A stretch of 6,097 bases of DNA from an uncultured Lachnospiraceae bacterium (GTDB lineage Bacteria > Bacillota > Clostridia > Lachnospirales > Lachnospiraceae). Positions 1 through 5,905 of the stretch are shown here, in pieces. Location of the stretch: NCBI GenBank assembly GCA_910588125.1, contig CAJUPI010000107.1, forward strand, positions 1-6,097, given 5' to 3'. Under the pieces are notes generated by a model, which was not told where the DNA came from, did not search any database, and was given only the letters and a program-made list of their open reading frames with translations. The translations under genes were made by a program, and so were the position numbers. Numbering within the stretch: position 1 is the stretch's first letter; each line of letters begins with the position of its first letter.

Positions 1-1
1 A

Positions 2-21
2 AGACTAAAGTCTAGCAGACT
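2..21. repeat. Alternating short inverted repeats AGACT/AGTCT/AGACT
   Basis: Three five-base words, AGACT (2-6), AGTCT (9-13) and AGACT (17-21), follow each other so that the middle one can pair with either neighbour, giving two mutually exclusive small hairpins. They lie at the window edge, upstream of the lipoprotein promoter. They may be the tail of a structure belonging to an upstream gene. No T-tract follows directly, so I do not call a terminator. Confidence 0.3.
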
Positions 22-62
22 CGGGGAGAGTAGATTTTAAAAATACAATTCACGTTTTCCTA

Positions 63-76
63 AAAAATGCATTTTT
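63..76. repeat. A/T-rich perfect palindrome upstream of the -35 box
   Basis: AAAAATGCATTTTT is a perfect 14-bp palindrome ending five bases before the -35 box of the lipoprotein promoter. The A and T tracts in this position could act as an UP-like element for RNA polymerase or as a regulator site. Only the palindrome itself is seen; the role is inferred. Confidence 0.3.
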
Positions 77-80
77 GTAC

Positions 81-109
81 TTGATTATCCAGGAAAAGAA
101 CGTTATAAT
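81..109 (+). promoter_or_regulatory. Sigma-A type promoter for the lipoprotein gene
   Basis: TTGATT (81-86) and a perfect TATAAT (104-109) are separated by 17 bases, the optimal spacing for the housekeeping sigma factor. Transcription would begin near 116-117, leaving a leader of about 36 bases before the start codon. The A/T-rich stretch just upstream is compatible with a strong promoter. Confidence 0.8.
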
Positions 110-152
110 GTTTTCGGTTATTTCATTTTAATTTTAAGGGAGGATTTGCAAA

Positions 153-740
153 ATGTTTAAGAGAAAATTACGTATCGTTCCGGCAGTTCTTGCCGCCATG
201 GCCCTGACCGCCTTAACTGCCTGCGGCGGCGGTGAAAGCAAACCGGCGGATGCTACGACAACCGCTGCCGAAACCACCACCGAAGCGGTAAAGGAAGAGA
301 CTACCGAGGCGGTAAAAGAGACCGAGGCCGAAGCTGCCTCCAGCGACAACAGCGATTATCTCGCACAGGTAGACACCATGAACAAAGCCGCTGAAGAATT
401 CATCACTGTCAGCATGGAATTCATGCAGCTGGCCCAGGAGGATCCGGAAAATACCGATGCGTTGGCCGAAAGTATTGAGAAGACCCGCGCTACCAAACAG
501 GCCTTCGTAGATTTTGCCGCCATCGATAACCCGCCGGCAGGTCTGGAGGAGCCTCATGCTAGACTGGCCAAGGCAGCCGGCGAATATGCCGATACTCTGG
601 AAGTATACTGCGACGTGCTTTTAGCAAGCATTAACGGGGAAGAACATGAAGCCATGAATACGATCCAGCAGGATTGGACCAATGTTGCCACCGAGCTGAG
701 CGAGGCAATGGGAGAGGTTCAGGAAGCAGCTTCCAAATAA
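153..740 (+). CDS. Putative secreted lipoprotein with Thr/Glu-rich linker and helical domain
   Basis: This 195-aa protein begins with a basic N-terminus, a hydrophobic segment and a lipobox LTAC, so Cys24 should be lipidated and the mature protein anchored to the outer face of the membrane. The ATG is set by GGGAGGA (138-144), eight bases upstream. Residues about 28-66 form a low-complexity Thr/Glu/Ala linker that includes a tandem eight-residue repeat (TTEAVKEE then TTEAVKE). Residues about 67-195 are acidic and predicted by eye to be mostly alpha-helical, perhaps a four-helix bundle, with an NPP...PHARL turn near the middle. I do not recognise a named family or catalytic motif. It stands alone with its own promoter, converging on pgi. 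A solute-binding or cell-surface role is possible but not shown. The coding call is firm; the function is unknown. Confidence 0.88.
   Translation: MFKRKLRIVPAVLAAMALTALTACGGGESKPADATTTAAETTTEAVKEETTEAVKETEAEAASSDNSDYLAQVDTMNKAAEEFITVSMEFMQLAQEDPENTDALAESIEKTRATKQAFVDFAAIDNPPAGLEEPHARLAKAAGEYADTLEVYCDVLLASINGEEHEAMNTIQQDWTNVATELSEAMGEVQEAASK
279..319 (+). repeat. 24-bp tandem repeat inside the lipoprotein linker
   Basis: A 17-base word beginning ACCGA(A/G)GCGGTAAA occurs at 279-295 and again at 303-319, offset by 24 bases with two mismatches. It encodes the repeated TEAVKE of the linker. The period is a multiple of three, so copy-number change would keep the reading frame and only alter linker length. 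Confidence 0.6.
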
Positions 741-747
741 AACAAGC

Positions 748-918
748 GAGAGTATTGCAAAATAAGTCACCCGTCATTTTTCTTATCCAGTGTGCGGCTG
801 TTCACGAACATTCTGTCTGATATTGACGAACTTTGTCCGTTAAGAGCAGACTGTGTGTACGTGAACCGTCCGAACACAGGATAGAGAAATGACGGGTGAC
901 TTATTTTGCAACACCCTC
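748..918. mobile_element. MITE-like inverted-repeat element / long hairpin between convergent genes
   Basis: The ends form terminal inverted repeats of 32 bp (748-779 and 887-918) with two mismatches; the inner 25 bp (755-779 with 887-911) match perfectly and include GTCACCCGTCATTT. Pairing continues inward with few interruptions: CTGTTCACG-like sequence at 798-806 faces CGTGAAC at 860-866, GTCTG (815-819) faces CAGAC (847-851), and there is a small apical stem around 823-843. The whole element therefore folds as one long hairpin. It encodes no protein. Such architecture is typical of miniature inverted-repeat transposable elements moved by a transposase elsewhere. I see no convincing target-site duplication. 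It begins seven bases after the lipoprotein stop, and six T residues follow it. Confidence 0.65.
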
Positions 919-924
919 TTTTTT
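748..924 (+). terminator. Probable transcription terminator supplied by the inverted-repeat element
   Basis: For plus-strand transcripts leaving the lipoprotein gene, the long stem is followed at 919-924 by six T residues, the arrangement of a factor-independent terminator. The stem is far longer than usual, so termination is likely but not certain. For minus-strand transcripts from pgi the stem would also be met just past the stop, but no clean T-tract follows on that strand. Confidence 0.45.
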
Positions 925-955
925 ATTCCTATCTTCTGATTATTTTGTTCCTTGA

Positions 956-2536
956 TTAAATATTCAGCAAATCGCTGAACTCTTTCAGCGCTCCGTCTGT
1001 CTCATGAGCCAGCACACGCTTGGCCAGCACCTTCCCTAACTGTACTCCCTCCTGATCAAAGCTATTCACATTCCATACGAATCCCTGGAACATGACTTTG
1101 TTTTCGAAGTGTGACAAAAGCGCACCTAAGGTTCTCGGGTTTAACTGATCGCCAATAATAATGCTGGAAGGACGCCCGCCTTCAAAATTCTTGTTACGGT
1201 TCTCATCCGATTTTCCGCATGCAAAGGCGATGATCTGGGCGGCAACATTGGCACATAATTTCTGCTGGCTGGTACTGTCCTGAATCACTACATCCGTGCC
1301 AATCTGATTATTCTTAAATCCGATGAACTGGAGCGGCACAATGGAGGTACCCTGATGAAGCAACTGATAGAAGGAGTGCTGCCCATTCGTCCCCGGCTCG
1401 CCAAAAATCACCGGGCCTGTCTGGTAATTCACCCGCTCGCCAAAGCGATTGACACATTTACCGTTGGATTCCATATCCAATTGCTGCAGATGGGCCGGAA
1501 AACGGCTCAACGCCTGGGAATACGGGAGAACCGCCGTACAAAGATATCCGAGTACATTGCGCTCATAAACACCAATCAGCGCGTCCAGCATCGCTGGATT
1601 CTCTAACAGATCTTTGTTTTTAGACAACTTATCCTCCTCGGATGCGCCCTCCAAAAACTGGGCAAATACTTCCGGCCCAAAAGCCAGAGATAACACTGCG
1701 CCACCAACGGCAGAGCTAGAAGAATACCGTCCTCCAATATAATCATCCATAAAGAAAGCAGCCAGATAATCATCACTCTTGGCCAGCGGAGAAGTCTCAC
1801 TGGTAACCGCCACCATATGCCTAGAGGCATCCAGCCCCGCCTTCTTGAGAGCATCCTTGACAAATGATTCATTGGTCAGAGTCTCAAGGGTGGTTCCGGA
1901 TTTTGACACAAGAATAAACAGGGAATGCGCCACGTCAATGGAATTTAGCACAGCAGCCGCATCATCGGGATCGACATTGCTGATAAACTTCGCTTCCATC
2001 TTAAAGGTATTGTGCTTTTTCGCCCAATTCTCAAGAGCCAGGTAAATGGCACGGGGACCCAGATCACTTCCACCAATACCGATCTGAACCACGGTAGTGA
2101 ATCGCTCCCCTGCTGCATTGGTAATCTCTCCTGCATGTACCTTCTCCGCAAATTCCGCAATCTTTTGCTGTACACCCGCATAAAAATCACGCTTATCAAC
2201 ACCATCCGCCATCACGGCTTCTCCCAGCTGGCCGCGGGTCAAATGATGAAGTACCCGACGCTTTTCTCCGGTATTGATCACCTCGCCATTATAGAGAGCT
2301 TCAAATTTTTCTGTCAGCTGCGCCTCCTCAGCCAGCTTTTTAAGGGCATCCAGAATCGTGTCATCCACTTGCTTGGCAGCATAATTGTAAACCATCCCTT
2401 CCGCCATAGGAACACTGTACTTTTTTACACGCTCTGCTCCGCTCTCCCCCTCCATCGCCTGAACAAGATCCACCTGCCCTGCCTTTAAAAGTTCCTGGAA
2501 GGAAGCAAGCGTATCCATGTTGTTCCAGTTAATCAT
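956..2536 (-). CDS. pgi: Glucose-6-phosphate isomerase
   Basis: Glucose-6-phosphate isomerase interconverts glucose 6-phosphate and fructose 6-phosphate in cytosolic glycolysis and gluconeogenesis. Two family signatures are present: DYIGGRYSSSSAVG and GFVWNVNSFDQEGVQLGK. Counting from the ATG at 2542, the phosphate-binding SKSGTT lies at 213-218, the catalytic Glu is 358 (DMESNGK), the catalytic His is 389 (NGQHSF) and the Lys is 504 near the C-terminus, so the enzyme should be active. I prefer the ATG at 2536 (MINWNNMD, 526 aa). The Shine-Dalgarno AAGGAGGA (2544-2551) is seven bases from it, but only one base from the in-frame ATG at 2542. Length is close to the usual bacterial 450-550 aa. 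It has its own promoter and is the last gene of the minus-strand block, ending 38 bp from the inverted-repeat element. Confidence 0.97.
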   Translation of the reverse strand: MINWNNMDTLASFQELLKAGQVDLVQAMEGESGAERVKKYSVPMAEGMVYNYAAKQVDDTILDALKKLAEEAQLTEKFEALYNGEVINTGEKRRVLHHLTRGQLGEAVMADGVDKRDFYAGVQQKIAEFAEKVHAGEITNAAGERFTTVVQIGIGGSDLGPRAIYLALENWAKKHNTFKMEAKFISNVDPDDAAAVLNSIDVAHSLFILVSKSGTTLETLTNESFVKDALKKAGLDASRHMVAVTSETSPLAKSDDYLAAFFMDDYIGGRYSSSSAVGGAVLSLAFGPEVFAQFLEGASEEDKLSKNKDLLENPAMLDALIGVYERNVLGYLCTAVLPYSQALSRFPAHLQQLDMESNGKCVNRFGERVNYQTGPVIFGEPGTNGQHSFYQLLHQGTSIVPLQFIGFKNNQIGTDVVIQDSTSQQKLCANVAAQIIAFACGKSDENRNKNFEGGRPSSIIIGDQLNPRTLGALLSHFENKVMFQGFVWNVNSFDQEGVQLGKVLAKRVLAHETDGALKEFSDLLNI

Positions 2537-2543
2537 AACCATG

Positions 2544-2551
2544 TCCTCCTT
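2544..2551 (-). promoter_or_regulatory. Ribosome binding site that decides the pgi start
   Basis: On the minus strand AAGGAGGA ends one base before the ATG at 2542 and seven bases before the ATG at 2536. Only the second spacing is normal for initiation, so the start at 2536 is favoured and the first ATG is probably not used. Confidence 0.75.
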
Positions 2552-2569
2552 GGATATTAATATATTTAG

Positions 2570-2589
2570 GCGTTTGATAAACGCTCAAA
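2570..2589. promoter_or_regulatory. Overlapping dyads in the pgi leader (possible operator or hairpin)
   Basis: GCGTTT-GAT-AAACGC (2570-2584) is a perfect six-base inverted repeat with a three-base centre. It overlaps a second dyad TTTGA-N7-TCAAA (2573-2589). Both lie about 45-60 bases downstream of the predicted pgi transcription start and upstream of its ribosome binding site. A repressor site or a leader hairpin is possible. It does not fit the CcpA cre consensus when the spacing is checked, so no regulator is named. Confidence 0.35.
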
Positions 2590-2597
2590 TTCGCAAA

Positions 2598-2618
2598 TTG
2601 CCAAGTATTGGCCGGCAA
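2598..2618. repeat. Inverted repeat TTGCC-N11-GGCAA in the pgi leader
   Basis: TTGCC (2598-2602) and GGCAA (2614-2618) are complementary and flank eleven bases that end in GGCC. The site is just downstream of the predicted transcription start. It resembles in its half-sites the TGGCAAAATTGCCA palindrome at 5335-5348, which could be chance. Confidence 0.25.
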
Positions 2619-2638
2619 AACACTACCAACTGGAAATA

Positions 2639-2667
2639 ATTATACTATCAATCCTTTTTTTATTCAA
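2639..2667 (-). promoter_or_regulatory. Sigma-A type promoter for pgi
   Basis: Read on the minus strand, TTGAAT (2667-2662) and a perfect TATAAT (2644-2639) are spaced by 17 bases. Transcription would start near 2632, giving a leader of about 95 bases that contains the two dyads described separately. The promoter lies between the stop of the ATPase gene and pgi, so pgi can be expressed independently of upstream genes. Confidence 0.8.
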
Positions 2668-2697
2668 GCAAAACCGATTCGTCCCTTGTCTGTTATT

Positions 2698-4002
2698 TTA
2701 ATTTTTCCCCAACAAATAATTCACGAACTGCTGCGCGGTCCTTCCCGAAATCCCTCCATGGCTCAACTCCCACTTATTCGCCTCTGCACACAGCTCTTTC
2801 TCTTCCATCTGGATTCCTGCCCGTCTCGACAATTCTGTCACAATATGGAAATACTCTTTCTGGGAAGGCTTTGAATAACAGATCGTCACTCCGAATCGGT
2901 TCACCAGCGACAACTTCTCTTCCATCGTATCCGACCGGTGCATGCCATTGTCATGCTCCATATCATTCCGGTCACTCCAGTTCTCCTTGATCAGATGACG
3001 CCGGTTCGAAGTGGCATAGATCAAGATATTATCCGGCCGCGTCTCCACGCCCCCTTCAATCACTGCCTTCAAGAACTTATACTCGACCTCAAACTCCTCA
3101 AAAGAAAGATCATCCATATAGATAATAAATTTGTAATTCCGATTTTTAATCCGTGCAATTACCGTCGATAAGTCCTTAAACTGATGCTTATAAATCTCAA
3201 TCATCCGCAGGCCCTGAGGATAAAATTCATTGACAATTGCCTTGATACTGGTAGATTTCCCTGTCCCACTGTCCCCAAACAGCAGCACATTATTTGCCTT
3301 TTTCCCCTGGACAAAAGCCGTGGTATTATCAATCAGCTTCTGCTTTTGAAGCTCATACCCCACCAGATCCTTCAACATCACGGTATCCATATTATTGATC
3401 GGATGGAACATTACCTCATCTCTTTCGCCAGAAGAAATCCGGAATGCCTTATTAAGGCCGAACATCCCTACCCCATAAGCCTTATAAAAGCCGGTCACAC
3501 AATCAAAAAACGCCTCTTCATCTCCTGCCTGCTCTAACTGAGCACTCAATGCCTGAACCTTTTGGCTGACATTTTTATTATACATCAGTTCCTTTTTCCC
3601 TATCGCCTGATAATCCGAGATCCGGGCAAAGCAATCCACCCCCAAAAATTCTTCCAGCCTGCTAAAGTCATAATCAAACAGTTCCTTGAATACCCGAAAA
3701 TCCCCTTTGGCAAAATAGTTCACGCTTCCCTCATTTGCCCCTACTTTTTCACAGGTAATGCTAAAGGGATTTTCACTGGTAATCAAAAGAAAGGTCAGAT
3801 AATTATGCCACAGGTTTTTGTCAAACCCATAATCCGTCGCCACCTGCAGCAGATGCTTAAGCTGGGTAAAGGTCCGCGTCAGCAGCTCTTCTTTCTTTTG
3901 GCTTTTATCATCCATTCTCCGCACAATATCCGCCAGTTCCATCAGAATCGTATCTTTTGGCATATCCCCATATATCAACAACCGGGAAACAATTTTGTAC
4001 AC
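2698..4002 (-). CDS. DUF815-family AAA+ ATP-binding protein
   Basis: This 434-aa cytoplasmic protein has a helical N-terminal region (about 1-200) and a C-terminal AAA+ ATPase domain. Walker A is GDSGTGKST (243-251), Walker B is FIIYMDDLSFE (292-302, Asp297-Asp298), the sensor-1 region is ATSNRRHL (330-337), an arginine in LVNRFG (Arg369) could be the finger, and SGRTAQQF (Arg421) fits sensor 2. The sequence matches the DUF815 family, whose cellular role is not established; ATP-driven remodelling is the general AAA+ expectation. The start is GTG at 4002, supported by AGGAGG (4012-4017) nine bases upstream; an internal ATG at codon 14 lacks such support. It lies 45 bp downstream of the alcohol dehydrogenase reading frame and is likely cotranscribed with it. 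No clear terminator separates it from pgi. Confidence 0.9.
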   Translation of the reverse strand: MYKIVSRLLIYGDMPKDTILMELADIVRRMDDKSQKKEELLTRTFTQLKHLLQVATDYGFDKNLWHNYLTFLLITSENPFSITCEKVGANEGSVNYFAKGDFRVFKELFDYDFSRLEEFLGVDCFARISDYQAIGKKELMYNKNVSQKVQALSAQLEQAGDEEAFFDCVTGFYKAYGVGMFGLNKAFRISSGERDEVMFHPINNMDTVMLKDLVGYELQKQKLIDNTTAFVQGKKANNVLLFGDSGTGKSTSIKAIVNEFYPQGLRMIEIYKHQFKDLSTVIARIKNRNYKFIIYMDDLSFEEFEVEYKFLKAVIEGGVETRPDNILIYATSNRRHLIKENWSDRNDMEHDNGMHRSDTMEEKLSLVNRFGVTICYSKPSQKEYFHIVTELSRRAGIQMEEKELCAEANKWELSHGGISGRTAQQFVNYLLGKN

Positions 4003-4011
4003 GTTATCTCT

Positions 4012-4017
4012 CCTCCT
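4012..4017 (-). promoter_or_regulatory. Ribosome binding site supporting a GTG start
   Basis: AGGAGG on the minus strand lies nine bases before GTG at 4002-4000 and in a good position for no other start codon. It therefore fixes the ATPase start at a GTG and shows that the frame is translated from within the 45-bp gap after the dehydrogenase. Confidence 0.7.
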
Positions 4018-4047
4018 GAAATCATCTATGCTCTTCCGACAAAATCC

Positions 4048-5232
4048 TTATCTCTGCGCCGCCATACGGTAGATCTCAAGCATATCTTTCTCATACAGCA
4101 CTCTCGCCGATCCTCTGCTGCCGCCGGTTGCCACGCTGCATTTATGCGCAAGCTCTTTTAACTCCTCTTCTGTAGGAAAAACCCCTAATTCCGCCAATGA
4201 TACCGGCATATGAATCTCACGGTAGAAATCTTCTGTCGCCTCAATTCCTTTTAAGGCTACCATTTCCTTTGAATCTTCCTCTGGCACTCCCATTACTTTC
4301 ACGGCAAAACGGTAAAACCGGGAAAGGCAATTTTGATAGACATATCTTGCCCAGCTCCCCCAGATTGCCGCCAGGCCCGCGCCATGTGCCACATCATACA
4401 TCCCGCCGATCTCATGCTCCAGCATATGGCAGGAAAAATCGCCGCCATCATTGCCGCAACCGGTCAAACCGTTATTGGACAGGCTCCCGGCCCACATCAT
4501 CTCTGCTCTTGCTTCATAATTGCCGGGATCTGCTTTCAGAATCCGTGCATTCTCAATCACCGTGCCCATCAAAGCCTCCGCCATACGGTCTGTGATTTCC
4601 ATACTCCCGCCATTCGTAAAATAATGCTCCATCGTATGTATTAAAATATCCGTACAGCCACAAGCCGTCTGATAATCCGGCAAGGTAAGCGTCAGCTCCG
4701 GATTCATAATTGCAAAGCAGGGCCGCCCCAATCCACTGTTATAGCTACGCTTATAGTTTCCTTCCTCTTTGGTGATGACCGAGCTGTTACTCATCTCACT
4801 TCCAGCCGCAGCAATCGTCACCACTGCACCAACCTTTAAACAGGCTAAAGCCCGGCGCCGGCCATCATAAAAATCTCACACATCTCCCTCGTTGGCCACC
4901 CCATAAGCGATCGCCTTCGCCGAATCAATGACGCTTTCTCCGCCAACCGCCAGCAAAAAATCAATATTTTCGCTTTTTGCCAGGGCTATCCCCTCATAGA
5001 CCAAAGACAGCTTAGGATTTGGCACCACGCCGCCCAGCTCTATATGAAAAATACCGGCCTCATCCAGAGATTCCTTCACGCGCTTCAACAGTCCGGATCT
5101 CACAACGCTTCCCCCGCCATAATGAATCAGCACCCGTTTTCCCTTCTGCGCCTTTATCTGTTTCCCTGTCTCTTTTTCCGCTCCTTTTCCAAAAATAACT
5201 TTTGTCGGTATGTAATATTTAAATGAATTCAT
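4048..5232 (-). pseudogene. Iron-containing alcohol (butanol) dehydrogenase, interrupted by one in-frame TGA
   Basis: The frame from ATG 5232 to TAA 4048-4050 spans 394 codons, a normal length for BdhA/YqhD-type group III alcohol dehydrogenases, which reduce aldehydes with NAD(P)H. It is broken only by TGA at 4876-4878 (codon 119). Upstream 118 residues and downstream 275 residues are in the same frame, with GDV before and DFYDGRR after. Homologues usually carry Trp here (compare DPW in YqhD), so TGG to TGA is the simplest explanation. All four metal ligands remain: Asp195, His199, His273 and His283. The nucleotide-binding motif reads GGES where GGGS is usual. The ATG at 5232 has GGGAGGAG eight bases upstream; an in-frame TTG at 5262 with AAAGGAGG is the alternative. 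Separate pieces could be read as 4876-5232 and, from GTG, 4048-4824. Pseudogene, sequencing error or readthrough cannot be separated here. Confidence 0.85.
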
Positions 5233-5270
5233 CCCTGCCTCTCCTCCCGTCTTTTCAGGCAAAACAAATT

Positions 5271-5321
5271 ACCTCCTTTAAGAAGATACCTGTAATCCTG
5301 ATATCTGCTCCGAAAGGAGGT
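5271..5321 (-). promoter_or_regulatory. Structured leader that can mask a Shine-Dalgarno sequence
   Basis: In the minus-strand transcript, ACCUCCUUU (5321-5313) is perfectly complementary over nine bases to AAAGGAGGU (5279-5271). Between them an inner stem AGAUAUC (5306-5300) with GGUAUCU (5290-5284) closes a nine-base loop. The paired AAAGGAGG is the ribosome binding site for the TTG at 5262. A GAGG stretch further upstream (within 5358-5365) could instead pair with CCUC and release it. The layout resembles a translational switch, but it matches no riboswitch class I recognise, and the downstream gene is interrupted. Confidence 0.4.
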
Positions 5322-5334
5322 TCTCTGTCAAACC

Positions 5335-5348
5335 TGGCAAAATTGCCA
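5335..5348. promoter_or_regulatory. Perfect 14-bp palindrome TGGCAAAATTGCCA
   Basis: This perfect palindrome lies in the 146-bp gap between the HPr-like gene and the dehydrogenase. It could be a binding site for a dimeric regulator, or in RNA a short hairpin upstream of the masked ribosome binding site. No known consensus is matched confidently. Confidence 0.35.
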
Positions 5349-5378
5349 ATGAAACAGCCTCGTCCCCATCGAGATTAT

Positions 5379-5609
5379 CTAAGCGGCAATATATGGTTCA
5401 ATATCATGAAAAAGCTCTTCACAGTCCTCTGCATAAACATTCAAGTTCATCACTTGATTAAATCCCAGGATCATAACTCCTAACAGTGACTTGGCATCCA
5501 CCACCACACTGCCCCTGCTCAAATCCATGGCATACGGATACCTCTCCACCCGGGTGACAAAATCAGCCACCTCACCCGGATTTCGGAAGCTTACGTGCAA
5601 CCGGCTCAT
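5379..5609 (-). CDS. HPr-like protein lacking the active-site histidine
   Basis: This 76-aa protein resembles HPr, the phosphocarrier of the sugar phosphotransferase system. The best match is in the second half: GSVVVDAKSLLGVMILGF aligns with the HPr segment around the regulatory serine (KSIMGVMSLG), placing Ser41 at the Ser46 position. The usual N-terminal GIHARPA with phosphorylatable His15 is absent; RNPGEVADF stands there instead. It therefore cannot carry phosphate in the standard relay. A regulatory role, as for Bacillus Crh, which also lacks His15 but keeps Ser46, is a reasonable inference. The ATG at 5609 has AAGGAGG (5617-5623) at seven bases; the open frame runs further upstream to 5726 but through the likely promoter and without support. 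It is the first protein gene after the tRNA terminator and ends 146 bp before the dehydrogenase. Confidence 0.85.
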   Translation of the reverse strand: MSRLHVSFRNPGEVADFVTRVERYPYAMDLSRGSVVVDAKSLLGVMILGFNQVMNLNVYAEDCEELFHDIEPYIAA

Positions 5610-5646
5610 TTTTATTCCTCCTTCTCCTAATGTTCTTTTCTTTTGG

Positions 5647-5652
5647 ATTATA
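5647..5652 (-). promoter_or_regulatory. Possible -10 box for the HPr-like gene
   Basis: A perfect TATAAT on the minus strand sits 38 bases before the HPr-like start codon and downstream of the tRNA terminator, where a promoter is expected. The -35 is weak: TTGATG (5683-5678) is 25 bases away, and the sequence at 17 bases is GGTATG. The promoter may need an activator, or another box may be used. Confidence 0.4.
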
Positions 5653-5724
5653 ACCATATCAGAGCCATCCATACCCTCATCAAAAATTTTTGCTGCTTTT
5701 TTTGTCCTGAAAATTTTAAAACAC

Positions 5725-5753
5725 AAAAACGGCAGTATCTTCGGATACCACCG
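5725..5753 (-). terminator. Intrinsic terminator of the tRNA transcript
   Basis: On the minus strand CGGUGGUAUC-CGAA-GAUACUGCCG forms a ten-base-pair stem (two G-U pairs) with a four-base loop, followed by UUUUU and then a second U-tract. It lies about 40 bases after tRNA-Leu and before the HPr-like gene, so it should end the tRNA operon and insulate the protein genes. Confidence 0.85.
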
Positions 5754-5792
5754 CCCCCCATCGGCATATAATCACATAAAAAAACATCTAAA

Positions 5793-5876
5793 TGCGGGTA
5801 GCCGGACTTGAACCGGCACGGGATTGCTCCCGAGAGATTTTAAGTCTCTTGTGTCTGCCTATTCCACCATACCCGC
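5793..5876 (-). tRNA. tRNA-Leu(UAA)
   Basis: The 84-base gene folds as a class II tRNA. The acceptor GCGGGTA pairs with TACCCGC and A is the discriminator. The anticodon stem AGAGA/TCTCT encloses CTTAAAA, with anticodon UAA at 5840-5842. The long variable arm CGGGA-GCAA-TCCCG is characteristic of leucine tRNA, and the T arm is GCCGG/CCGGC with TTCAAGT. CCA is not encoded, so it is added after transcription. It is the last tRNA of the cluster. Confidence 0.97.
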
Positions 5877-5905
5877 ATATCCTTACCAATAGCTTATACA
5901 CCCAA

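Noticed and set aside
213..557. Minus-strand open frame opposite the lipoprotein gene
   Set aside because: It is the complement of a well-supported gene, has no ribosome binding site and has a low-complexity translation.
2573..2589. CcpA cre site in the pgi leader
   Set aside because: The dyad is suggestive, but aligning the central CG puts the outer TG and CA one base out of place on either strand.
4840..4878. Selenocysteine reading of the in-frame TGA with the small hairpin downstream as a SECIS element
   Set aside because: The dehydrogenase family has no Cys/Sec at this position and homologues usually carry Trp; the hairpin is short and lacks features I would accept as a bacterial SECIS.
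5326..5331. TTGACA on the minus strand as the -35 box of a dehydrogenase promoter
   Set aside because: No TATAAT-like sequence occurs 16-19 bases downstream; the region there is the predicted RNA stem.
5610..5726. N-terminal extension of the HPr-like protein to 115 aa
   Set aside because: The extension runs through a TATAAT box and has no ribosome binding site, while ATG 5609 has AAGGAGG at seven bases and fits the HPr family start.
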